This document shows, in pieces, positions 26,569 to 33,509 of a DNA stretch of 64,000 bases (position 1 is its first letter; every line of letters begins with the position of its first letter). A model generated the notes under the pieces. The model was not told the DNA's origin, did no database searches, and saw only the letters and a program-made list of their open reading frames with translations. The stretch is from Bacteroidales bacterium. Its GTDB lineage: Bacteria > Bacteroidota > Bacteroidia > Bacteroidales > F082. The position numbers were made by a program, and so were the translations under genes. Location of the stretch: contig JAFRRS010000024.1 in assembly GCA_017427985.1 (NCBI GenBank), positions 1 to 64,000 on the forward strand, in the 5' to 3' direction.

Positions 26569-27165
26569 ATGCAAATTAAGACCGCTTCTTTTCTGCAATC
26601 CAACACAAATCCGGCGAAATTGCCGAAGCCTGACAAGCCCGAATATGCCTTCATCGGACGCTCCAACGTCGGAAAATCGTCGCTCATCAACATGCTGACG
26701 GGCAACGGCAAACTGGCGAAGGTCTCGGCGACACCTGGCAAGACAATAACGATTAACCATTTCATTATCAACAATGAATGGTATCTCGTCGACCTCCCTG
26801 GCTACGGCTTCGCCAAACGCTCGCAGAAAGAACGAGAGAAATGGAAAGAGATGCTCGATGATTATATTTTAAACCGCCAGAACCTCGTGACGACATTCGT
26901 TCTGGTCGACAGCCGCATCGAGCCGCAGAAAATCGATTTGGATTTCATCTCAAACTTGGGTGAGAATCAGATTCCTTTTGTGATAGTCTTCACCAAAGCC
27001 GACAAACTGAGCGGTCGCCAGCTCTCAGAAAACATCGAAAACTACAAGAAACGCCTGCTTGAAGAATGGGAAGAGCTCCCCACAATGGTCGTCACCTCGT
27101 CCGAAAAGAGAACAGGTAAAGATGAGATTTTGAATTTAATAGAAGAATACAATAAAACGATGTAG
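26569..27165 (+). CDS. engB: Ribosome biogenesis GTPase EngB (YihA/YsxC)
   Basis: A 198-residue TRAFAC GTPase needed for late assembly of the large ribosomal subunit. The GTPase motifs are GRSNVGKSS (G1), TPGKT (G2), DLPGYG (G3), TKADK (G4) and a TSSEK (G5) near 180. The length is normal. The start MQIKTASFLQ is favoured over a TTG 18 nt upstream that falls in the promoter. The stop codon TAG is part of a GTAGAGACG palindrome. Confidence 0.95.
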   Translation: MQIKTASFLQSNTNPAKLPKPDKPEYAFIGRSNVGKSSLINMLTGNGKLAKVSATPGKTITINHFIINNEWYLVDLPGYGFAKRSQKEREKWKEMLDDYILNRQNLVTTFVLVDSRIEPQKIDLDFISNLGENQIPFVIVFTKADKLSGRQLSENIENYKKRLLEEWEELPTMVVTSSEKRTGKDEILNLIEEYNKTM

Positions 27166-27190
27166 AGACGTCACAGTGTGGCGTCTCCAC
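27162..27190. repeat. REP-like palindrome, GTAGAGACG family
   Basis: GTAGAGACGTCAC..GTGGCGTCTCCAC, an imperfect inverted repeat whose TAG is the engB stop codon. It separates convergent engB and def. Confidence 0.75.
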
Positions 27191-27193
27191 AAT

Positions 27194-27763
27194 TTATCTT
27201 CTGTTTTTCTTATTCGGGAAAATCATCTTGTAATCGACATCGACATTGCCCTCGGAAATATTGCGCAACTTGTTCTTCAACAGCATCTTACGCATTGAGC
27301 TGATTCTATCGACATAGCATTTCCCTTCAAGATGGTCGTATTCATGTTGTATAACACGCGCCACAATGCCGTCGAACTCCTCTTCGTGTTCCACGAAATT
27401 CTCGTCCATGTAATACAGCTTCACCTTGCTCGGACGCTCCACATCCTCGCCCATGTCGGGCAGACTCAGACAGCCTTCCTTAAACGTCCACGGCTCGCCG
27501 CCAAGCTTAATGATATCAGCGTTTATGAACACTTTCTTCACGCCCGCGCCATCCGGATATTTGTCCTTAAACGGGTCGCAGTCAATCACAAAAAGACGTA
27601 TCGACTTGTTGACCTGCGGAGCCGCCAACCCAACGCCTTCGGTGTGATACATCGTCTCAAACATATCAGCGATAAGTTGTTGAATCTCAGGACTGTTTTC
27701 TTCAATATCTTCGGCCACGTGCTTCAAAACAGGATGACCGTAAGCCACTACTGGTAATACCAT
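27194..27763 (-). CDS. def: Peptide deformylase
   Basis: Removes the N-formyl group from nascent proteins, using a metal ion. All three motifs are present: GVGLAAPQV (motif 1), EGCLSLPD with the metal cysteine (motif 2) and QHEYDHLEG with the two metal histidines and catalytic glutamate (motif 3). At 189 residues it is of type I length. It follows ruvX by 2 nt, so the two are co-transcribed. Confidence 0.96.
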   Translation of the reverse strand: MVLPVVAYGHPVLKHVAEDIEENSPEIQQLIADMFETMYHTEGVGLAAPQVNKSIRLFVIDCDPFKDKYPDGAGVKKVFINADIIKLGGEPWTFKEGCLSLPDMGEDVERPSKVKLYYMDENFVEHEEEFDGIVARVIQHEYDHLEGKCYVDRISSMRKMLLKNKLRNISEGNVDVDYKMIFPNKKNRR

Positions 27764-27765
27764 TT

Positions 27766-28188
27766 TTATAATTTTTGTTTTATCGATGTCATATACGACT
27801 GAAGGATTATCGTCGCGCTAATGGTGTCAACGAGTTCCTTGTTTTGACGCTGTTTCCTGCCCAGACCCGCGTCAATCATGGTCTGATGCGCCATCACGGA
27901 GGTGAAACGCTCGTCAAAACGCTTTATCTCCATGTCGGGCAAGGCTTTTTTCAACTGTTTCAGGAAAGGCTCTATGTATTGCGCCGACTCCGAAGGGTTG
28001 TTGTGCATGTCTTTCGGCTCTCCCACCACAATCTCGTCGACGGTCTCTTTCTTCACGTAATCCAGAATGAAAGCAAGCAGATCGCACGCCCTCACCGTTG
28101 TCAGTCCGTTGGCAATGATACGCAGCGAATCGGTCACGGCGATGCCGCAACGCTTTCTGCCATAATCGATTGCCATAATCCTGCCCAT
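27766..28188 (-). CDS. ruvX: YqgF/RuvX family pre-16S rRNA nuclease
   Basis: A 140-residue RNase H-fold protein. AIDYGRKRCGIAVTD (5-19) carries the first catalytic aspartate, VVGEPKD is near the middle, and FDERFTSVMA (about 100) and a late aspartate complete the pattern. Characterised family members process the 5' end of pre-16S rRNA; a Holliday-junction role was proposed earlier. It is the first gene of a ruvX-def pair, behind a TATTTTTG box at 28206-28213. Confidence 0.93.
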   Translation of the reverse strand: MGRIMAIDYGRKRCGIAVTDSLRIIANGLTTVRACDLLAFILDYVKKETVDEIVVGEPKDMHNNPSESAQYIEPFLKQLKKALPDMEIKRFDERFTSVMAHQTMIDAGLGRKQRQNKELVDTISATIILQSYMTSIKQKL

Positions 28189-28205
28189 GCCCTAAAAATT
28201 TTTTG

Positions 28206-28254
28206 CAAAAATAATGAAAATTTTGCTGGTGTATTAAAAAATTTTGTACTTTTG
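28206..28254. promoter_or_regulatory. Divergent promoters of ruvX (-) and tRNA-His (+)
   Basis: The minus-strand box TATTTTTG at 28206-28213 serves ruvX. The plus-strand box TACTTTTG at 28247-28254 serves tRNA-His, 17 nt before the tRNA. The tRNA-His box lies in a context (AAAATTTTGTACTTTTGCACCC) closely like that of the tRNA-Leu promoter at 33376. Confidence 0.7.
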
Positions 28255-28270
28255 CACCCGCAAATCAGAT

Positions 28271-28345
28271 GGTAGATGTAGCTCAGCTGGTTAGAGTACC
28301 GGATTGTGGTTCCGTGGGTCGTCGGTTCGAATCCGACCTTCTACC
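28271..28345 (+). tRNA. tRNA-His (anticodon GTG)
   Basis: The acceptor arm GGTAGATG pairs with CTTCTACC, including the extra G-1:C73 pair typical of tRNA-His. The D arm begins GCTC, the anticodon loop is TTGTGGT, and the T arm is GTCGG-TTCGAAT-CCGAC. One T.T mismatch in the acceptor stem and one at the outer anticodon-stem pair are visible. CCA is not encoded. Confidence 0.93.
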
Positions 28346-28346
28346 C

Positions 28347-29156
28347 TCAAACTTGAACATCTCTTAACGCTTCGTTGAGAGATGTTTTTTTATCCGTCGA
28401 CTCGTTTCTCTTCTTGATAATCAACGCGCAAGCCACCTGGAAATCACCCGCGGGGAAATGCTTCGTGTAAGAGCCTGGCACCACCACCGAACGCGCCGGC
28501 ACCACACCCTTGTACTCTACAATTTCCGGTCCGGTAACGTCCAAAATCTTCGTCGACTGAGTGATGACAGTGTTTGCGCCAAGCACTGCTTCCTCCTCTA
28601 TTCGCACGCCCTCCACCACAATACATCTCGACCCTATGAAGCAGTTATCCTCAATGATTACTGGGGCTGCCTGCACGGGTTCAAGCACACCGCCTATGCC
28701 CACGCCACCGCTGAGATGCACGTTTTTGCCTATCTGCGCGCACGAACCAACCGTAGCCCAGGTGTCGACCATCGTGCCGCTGTCAACGTAAGCACCTATG
28801 TTAACATACGACGGCATCAGCACCGCGCCTTTGTTGATGAACGCGCCGTAACGCACTGTCGCCGGAGGCACCACACGCACTCCTGCCTGCTCGAAACCGC
28901 CCTTCAACGGAATCTTGTCGTAATATTCAAAGATGCCGCTCTTCGACACCTCCATATCGTTGATCGGGAAAAACATGATAACGGCTTTCTTCAGCCATTC
29001 GTTCACAACCCATCGGCCCTCAATCTTTTCGGCAATACGAATCTCGCCTTTGTCAAGAAGTCGAACCACTTCGCGAATCGCCTCGCTGGTCTCGTTTTTC
29101 GCCAGCAATGCGCGGTCGTCCCATGCTTTTTCGATGATGCTTTGCAAATTTTTCAT
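28347..29156 (-). CDS. dapD: Tetrahydrodipicolinate N-succinyltransferase
   Basis: A 269-residue left-handed beta-helix acyltransferase of the succinylase route to meso-diaminopimelate and lysine. The start MKNLQSIIEKAWDD is taken; frame extension to 29198 adds promoter DNA. Hexapeptide repeats run from GAFINKGAVLMPSYVNIGAY through VGSCAQIGKNVHLSGGVGIGG to VLGANTVI (about 110-220). Its stop codon is 1 nt from the 3' end of the convergent tRNA-His, and its last 12 codons contain that tRNA's terminator hairpin. Confidence 0.95.
   Translation of the reverse strand: MKNLQSIIEKAWDDRALLAKNETSEAIREVVRLLDKGEIRIAEKIEGRWVVNEWLKKAVIMFFPINDMEVSKSGIFEYYDKIPLKGGFEQAGVRVVPPATVRYGAFINKGAVLMPSYVNIGAYVDSGTMVDTWATVGSCAQIGKNVHLSGGVGIGGVLEPVQAAPVIIEDNCFIGSRCIVVEGVRIEEEAVLGANTVITQSTKILDVTGPEIVEYKGVVPARSVVVPGSYTKHFPAGDFQVACALIIKKRNESTDKKTSLNEALRDVQV
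28356..28391 (+). terminator. Terminator of tRNA-His embedded in dapD
   Basis: AACATCTCTTAACG-CTT-CGTTGAGAGATGTT followed by T: a 14-bp stem with one G.T pair and a run of seven T. It begins 11 nt after tRNA-His and lies wholly inside the antisense dapD coding sequence. Confidence 0.85.
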
Positions 29157-29422
29157 ATCTGAAATTTTTTGCAAAATTAATAATTTTTTCATTCTCACAC
29201 ATATTTGTAATTGTCATTTCAACAGAAGCGGAATTAAAAAATCTTTGGTTTCCGGTTTTTAACATAACTTGCAGTAAAATGAAAATAATGTTAATAAAAT
29301 TTAACATTTTTTCTTGCCTTTCATTCAATTTTTTGTTATAATTTTGCAGCGATGGACAAAACCAAAAGAATTTGAAATCTATTTGGTTTCATGTGATTGT
29401 TTTTAAATTAGTTTCTGAAAAA

Positions 29423-29857
29423 ATGGAAAATCTAAAAAACACAGAAATTGAGACCGGAGAATTCGGACCCATTTACAGACAATTTGAAAAGAAGCCTAAA
29501 GAGGCAATTAAACATTTGTGCAAAATGAAAGATGGCGATTGTATTCACGCGTTATTTCGGGAAGACATCGGATTTATTGATATAATTTGGGGAGAAGTAA
29601 CTGATCCTATCAAGCATAAAGGTTATGGCTTAGCGCATATTATCGACAAACACGGAGATGATATCAAAGCTCTTGGATTCAGTCTGGAACAATTAATTCC
29701 GATTCTAGTAACATACGGAGAAATGGCGAACTCCAAAGACCCTGATAAAATTATCCTTAAAGGCAACAATTTTAAAATCATCATATCCAAAAAAGCATAC
29801 AAAAACAACGTGATAATGAATAAAACCTTTGTTTTGACATCGTTCAGCATAAAATAA
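29423..29857 (+). CDS. Possible barnase/colicin-E5-like (PBECR-type) nuclease
   Basis: A 144-residue orphan protein. The segment IDIIWGEVTDPIKHKGYGLAHIIDKHGDDI is cut here to its marks: IDIIWG (about 53-58), GYGLAHIIDKHG (about 69-80) and an I..G...S..D.I.L..N...I pattern at the end. These resemble the phage barnase/EndoU/colicin-like nuclease families (PBECR), often seen as toxin tips in phages. This is recognition by eye, not a search result. No signal peptide or phage genes are nearby. Its promoter may be TAATTTTG at 29338. A convergent small RNA overlaps its stop codon. The frame to 29372 is longer, but MENLKNTEI is the better start. Confidence 0.5.
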   Translation: MENLKNTEIETGEFGPIYRQFEKKPKEAIKHLCKMKDGDCIHALFREDIGFIDIIWGEVTDPIKHKGYGLAHIIDKHGDDIKALGFSLEQLIPILVTYGEMANSKDPDKIILKGNNFKIIISKKAYKNNVIMNKTFVLTSFSIK

Positions 29858-29948
29858 AAACCGCCAGCATTGCTACTGGCGATATTTATGGAAACATTCA
29901 GAACGTATGACGTAGAATATTTTAAATTTGGTCCGCTGCACCAAATAA
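29855..29948 (-). ncRNA. Putative small RNA convergent with the nuclease-like gene
   Basis: On the minus strand a TAATTTTG box (29955-29962) is followed at the predicted start by a hairpin ATTTGGT-gcagcgg-ACCAAAT (29926-29946). About 60 nt later comes an intrinsic terminator, CGCCAG-TAGCAATG-CTGGCG with a T-rich tail (29855-29881). The result is a self-contained unit of about 94 nt. The -33 box is weak. The tail overlaps the last codon of the nuclease-like gene on the other strand. The overlap of 3 nt does not by itself make it an antisense regulator. Confidence 0.5.
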
Positions 29949-30004
29949 CCACTGCAAAATTACAATTATTTTTTGATTTGCAGCCTGATTTTGAAAAATT
30001 TTTT

Positions 30005-30039
30005 AACAAAAAAGCCCTTCAGCAACAATGCCGAAGGGC
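30005..30039 (-). terminator. Terminator of the vWA surface-protein gene
   Basis: Minus-strand GCCCTTC-GGCATTGTTGCT-GAAGGGC (30014-30039) followed by TTTTTTG. A-rich DNA on the other side may make it bidirectional. Confidence 0.85.
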
Positions 30040-30069
30040 GTAAAAAAAATTATTAAAAAAAATGAAATG

Positions 30070-31836
30070 TCAAAATACGAATGAGAACATGAGATAGAAC
30101 GGACGACCAACCTTCGCTGTATAATCTGAGGGATAATACAAACTAGTTGTTTTAGCAACATTATTCATTCTCAAACTCGTTCCAAGCGTCAGTTTCATGA
30201 ATTTGTATGCCACTCCACCTTTTAGATCCCAATATAAATATAGAGATTTGTAAATATCAGATTCTGAATTTGATTCACCATAACCATAATATGTGTTATA
30301 ATAATCATATTTAATAGTGTAATCAAAACAATAATCAAGAGCAGGTCCCGTGGCGGCAAAAACAGCAAAACTGCTTGGTGTTTCATAACGATACTGGAAT
30401 TTTATTGGCGACAAGTACACATTGAGACTTGTGGCTTTAATTGACATGCTTTCTTCATAATAGGATTCACTTTTTGAACCGCTATAATAAGCAAATCCCA
30501 AGTCAGCAAATTCTATTCCCAAACCATATTTGAAGGTCATATCCCATGATACACCTAAATAAAATCCTTTTGTCGTTGCGTCTTTTTCACCTGAAAGAGA
30601 GTATTTATCTGTCTGTCCATAACCTGTTATTTTCACATTCATGGTTGTAAGGCCAAGATTAATGTTGAAGCGAGTCTTGCTTTTTGGTTTAGGCTCTTTT
30701 GGTGGTTCAGGCTTGTATATCACAGGTTCTTCATAGCAACTCAACACCCAACGAACCTTTCCGTATTGTGCTTCTCCAATATACAAGTTCAAAGTCTTCC
30801 ATCTGTTTGTCAATTGTTCAAAAATATTATTAAAGAACTTTTCTACTTCACCAAAATCGTTAGATAATGTAAAATGATTATCATCTGTGGTTAATTTTTG
30901 AAGTACAAGTCCAAACAATGTAAGGTCATCAGATGTAAAATTTTCTGAACCAGTAAAACCAACAGCATAACTTTCAATAGGCAGACCTAAGACTTTTTTT
31001 TGCATATCACCTTTTTGTACTTTACCGCTCAAATAAGCAAGATACTCATTTTTACTGCCTCTCTGCATTCTAGTTGAAATTTGGTCATTAATGGAAGCGT
31101 TGTCAAGACCATCAGTAAAAGTAATCATACAAGATCCATTATAATTTTCTCTATCGAAATTATTCATAGACACATAGCTTTCTATCTCTTTCATAGCGAC
31201 ATCAAAGGCATAGTATAAGGCCGTCTCCATTCCTGGTTGTGCTTCAGTTTTTATGAATCTCTCAAATTTTGAAAGGTTTTCTTTTCTCAATGGAGTTATT
31301 TCCATTACCTTAGTAATATCCATTCCCGAAAATGCCACTATTCCTACATGAATATTGCCATTTGAATAACCTGCTGCATTTTTTATAAAATTATAAGCCA
31401 TGTCTTGCATCCTTCGTCTATTTGTTGACATAGAACTACTATAGTCCAGAACAAGCATCATAACCATGTCTTTTTGAGAAAAACCTGCTGCTTCGTATTT
31501 GCAAGCCTCAACATCATTTTTCCAATCGTTAATATCTTCGCTCCAATATTGGAATGCAATATCAGGATTATCACATTTTAAATCGGCGTTATCAAAAGAA
31601 AATTGTACCATGGAGGCATCAACACCATTACACCTTATGTGCATCTTTGTTCCATGAAGTGTTTCTGTGAGTCTGGTTCTACCATCGATTTTAATACCAT
31701 TGGTGTTAATATCTTTCAAGGTGTAATCACCGGCTCCATGTCTTTCATAGAAACCTTCTATCCAGTATTCTTGTGCTTTGGTCATGAGTGAGACCATCAG
31801 AAACATTGTTGCTAATAATAAAAATCTTTTCTTCAT
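30070..31836 (-). CDS. Secreted vWA-domain protein with beta-rich C-terminus
   Basis: A 588-residue protein starting at MKKRFLLLATMFLMV, a signal peptide cleaved near residue 21. Residues about 124-350 form a von Willebrand A domain; the metal-site motif is D131-x-S133-x-S135 and later a TFTDGLDN motif supplies the next ligand. The last 200 residues (from RFNINLGLTTMN) alternate polar and aromatic residues and end in YLMFSFVF, as in outer-membrane beta-barrel proteins. Fusion of a vWA domain and a barrel suggests a surface adhesion or binding role; this is inference. It follows leader RNA 2 by 47 nt. Confidence 0.8.
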   Translation of the reverse strand: MKKRFLLLATMFLMVSLMTKAQEYWIEGFYERHGAGDYTLKDINTNGIKIDGRTRLTETLHGTKMHIRCNGVDASMVQFSFDNADLKCDNPDIAFQYWSEDINDWKNDVEACKYEAAGFSQKDMVMMLVLDYSSSMSTNRRRMQDMAYNFIKNAAGYSNGNIHVGIVAFSGMDITKVMEITPLRKENLSKFERFIKTEAQPGMETALYYAFDVAMKEIESYVSMNNFDRENYNGSCMITFTDGLDNASINDQISTRMQRGSKNEYLAYLSGKVQKGDMQKKVLGLPIESYAVGFTGSENFTSDDLTLFGLVLQKLTTDDNHFTLSNDFGEVEKFFNNIFEQLTNRWKTLNLYIGEAQYGKVRWVLSCYEEPVIYKPEPPKEPKPKSKTRFNINLGLTTMNVKITGYGQTDKYSLSGEKDATTKGFYLGVSWDMTFKYGLGIEFADLGFAYYSGSKSESYYEESMSIKATSLNVYLSPIKFQYRYETPSSFAVFAATGPALDYCFDYTIKYDYYNTYYGYGESNSESDIYKSLYLYWDLKGGVAYKFMKLTLGTSLRMNNVAKTTSLYYPSDYTAKVGRPFYLMFSFVF

Positions 31837-31883
31837 AGTTGTTAATTTTACGATTAATACTTTAAGCACCCCAAAAACCAACC

Positions 31884-32155
31884 GCACACAAAAAAAGCGT
31901 GGTGCTCTTTCGCTTTATCTGAATTCTCAGGATTCTGGACTACCTATCAAGTCAAATTAATCGAATTAAGCCCACGCTAAAACAGCGCGAGCGTCATAGG
32001 CTTTATTCTTGACTTGATATCTTCAAAAGTGTCCAGTTTTTGAGAATTCAAGATTTGGCTTCTAACGCTTTTCCCATTATGTCTTTAAAGTGTGCGCAAA
32101 CAAGTTGCGTTTTATATCATAGGCAAATATTTTTGTTACTATTCCGTGAATTAGT
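31884..32155 (-). ncRNA. Structured leader RNA, copy 2 (unassigned family)
   Basis: On the minus strand this is the partner of the RNA at 3179-3459. P1 is CGCACAC with GTGTGCG (32090-32096 with 31883-31889). P2 is AAAAGCG with CGCTTTT (32066-32072 with 31893-31899). P3 is TGAATTCTCA with TGAGAATTCA (32041-32050 with 31920-31929). P4 is CTGGAC with GTCCAG (32031-32036 with 31935-31940). P5 is ATCAAGTCAA with TTGACTTGAT (32009-32018 with 31946-31955). P6 pairs 31999-32008 with 31963-31972. P3-P6 differ in sequence from copy 1 but pair at the same places. The 5' part shares TAGTAAC and TTTGCCTATGA-like blocks. It ends 47 nt before the vWA gene ATG. Confidence 0.7.
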
Positions 32156-32159
32156 TCTG

Positions 32160-32191
32160 CAAAATTACATATTTTTTAATACAAAAACAAA
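32160..32191 (-). promoter_or_regulatory. Promoter of leader RNA 2
   Basis: Minus-strand TAATTTTG at 32160-32167 with TTTG at 32188-32191, 20 nt apart. The leader and the vWA gene lie downstream. Confidence 0.7.
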
Positions 32192-32234
32192 TTTTTCCGG
32201 AAAAAATCTTATCTTTGCCTGATTTTATGACAAA

Positions 32235-33326
32235 ATGAAAAACAACGACTTCCTCTCCCCTTCACAAATTGCATGGCGTCGCTACAAAAGCAACGTCGCC
32301 GGCATGATATCGTTGATTTTCATCATCTTATGCGCGGTGATGGCGGTCTTCACCTACTTCATAATCCCGGATAACACTCCTGATGCCAACGCCCAGATTC
32401 TCGAAATCAGCACTCAAAAACCAGGCTTCGAAGTCGATATCCTGCTTGTCAACAAACCGACAAAAGTCGAGAAAGTGGGCTTTTTCAAGAAGCTTTGGAG
32501 CGGTCAGCCTTCGCCTTATCGCCAGATTCCGTTCGACTCCTTGAGAATAGAAGAGAAAACGACTACCATTTACATTTTCAACCCAGAGCATTCCGGCGCA
32601 GTCCAGGAAGAGGTCATCGACAACGCGCTTCTGCCTGAAAACCCTGTCGTTCACCGGAAATACATTCTCGGCACCGACCAGTTCGGGCGTGACTTCCTGA
32701 GCCGCCTCGTCCTTGGCACCCGCATAAGCTTCAGCGTAGGCTTCATAGCAGTAATCCTTTCGGTGGTCATCGGACTCTTCGTAGGAGGCCTCGGCGGCTT
32801 CTTCCGCGGGCATGTAGACGATGTCACCATGTGGCTCATCAACGTGGTATGGTCGCTGCCCACATTGCTGATTGTCATAGCCATAACGTTCGCACTCGGC
32901 AAAGGCGTCGTACAAGTCTTCATCGCCGTCGGTCTCACCATGTGGGTCGAGGTGGCACGCGTCACACGTGGACAAATCCTCTCCATCCGCGAGACGACAT
33001 TCGTGGAGGCAGGTCGCGCCCTCGGCTTCAAAAACGCGAGAATCATCATCAGGCATATCATCCCGAACATCATCAACCCCATCATCGTCATCTCAGCGGC
33101 TAATTTCGCCACGGCGATACTTCTTGAAGCCGGCTTGAGCTTCCTCGGAATCGGAGTGCAGCCGCCAATGCCGTCGTGGGGCTCCATGATTAAGGAAAAC
33201 TACGCCTACATCATCCTCGACAACGCTTATCTCGCCATCCTCCCCGGCATCGCCATCATGCTGCTCGTGCTCGCTTTCATGCTCATGGGCAACGCCCTCC
33301 GCGAGGCTCTCAACGTGAAAAAATAA
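32235..33326 (+). CDS. OppC/DppC-type ABC transporter permease
   Basis: A 363-residue inner-membrane permease of peptide/nickel-type ABC importers. It has the OppC N-terminal segment (SPSQIAWRRYKSNVAG), a periplasmic loop of about 100 residues and five to six membrane helices. The EAA loop EAGRALGFKNARIIIRHIIPN (cut here to EAGRALG..RHIIPN, near 257-277) contacts the ATPase. No partner permease, binding protein or ATPase lies in the window, so it is an orphan here; the others may be elsewhere. No substrate can be inferred. Confidence 0.9.
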   Translation: MKNNDFLSPSQIAWRRYKSNVAGMISLIFIILCAVMAVFTYFIIPDNTPDANAQILEISTQKPGFEVDILLVNKPTKVEKVGFFKKLWSGQPSPYRQIPFDSLRIEEKTTTIYIFNPEHSGAVQEEVIDNALLPENPVVHRKYILGTDQFGRDFLSRLVLGTRISFSVGFIAVILSVVIGLFVGGLGGFFRGHVDDVTMWLINVVWSLPTLLIVIAITFALGKGVVQVFIAVGLTMWVEVARVTRGQILSIRETTFVEAGRALGFKNARIIIRHIIPNIINPIIVISAANFATAILLEAGLSFLGIGVQPPMPSWGSMIKENYAYIILDNAYLAILPGIAIMLLVLAFMLMGNALREALNVKK

Positions 33327-33375
33327 GCGTTTGAAAAAAGTTTTTATTATTAATATAAGGTATTCAAAAATTTTG

Positions 33376-33383
33376 TATTTTTG
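33376..33383 (+). promoter_or_regulatory. tRNA-Leu/tig promoter -7 box
   Basis: TATTTTTG 18 nt before tRNA-Leu, with AATTTTG-rich DNA upstream, much like the tRNA-His promoter. Confidence 0.65.
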
Positions 33384-33401
33384 CACCCTCAAAAAAATCA
33401 A

Positions 33402-33483
33402 GCGGATGTGGCGTAATTGGTAGCCGCGCCAGACTTAGGATCTGGTTCCGTAAGGAGTATGGGTTCGAGTCCCTTCATCCGCA
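33402..33483 (+). tRNA. tRNA-Leu (anticodon TAG)
   Basis: The acceptor GCGGATG pairs with CATCCGC, discriminator A. The anticodon stem CCAGA/TCTGG holds the loop CTTAGGA (anticodon TAG). A long variable arm (TTCCGTAAGGAGTAT) confirms a class II tRNA. CCA is not encoded. The trigger factor ATG is only 26 nt away with no terminator between. Confidence 0.94.
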
Positions 33484-33509
33484 CCGAGAAATTAAATAAC
33501 TTATTGATA

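Noticed and set aside
29888..30043. Small plus-strand frame of about 50 codons
   Set aside because: It overlaps a minus-strand promoter, hairpin and terminator that explain the DNA better, and it has no recognisable features.
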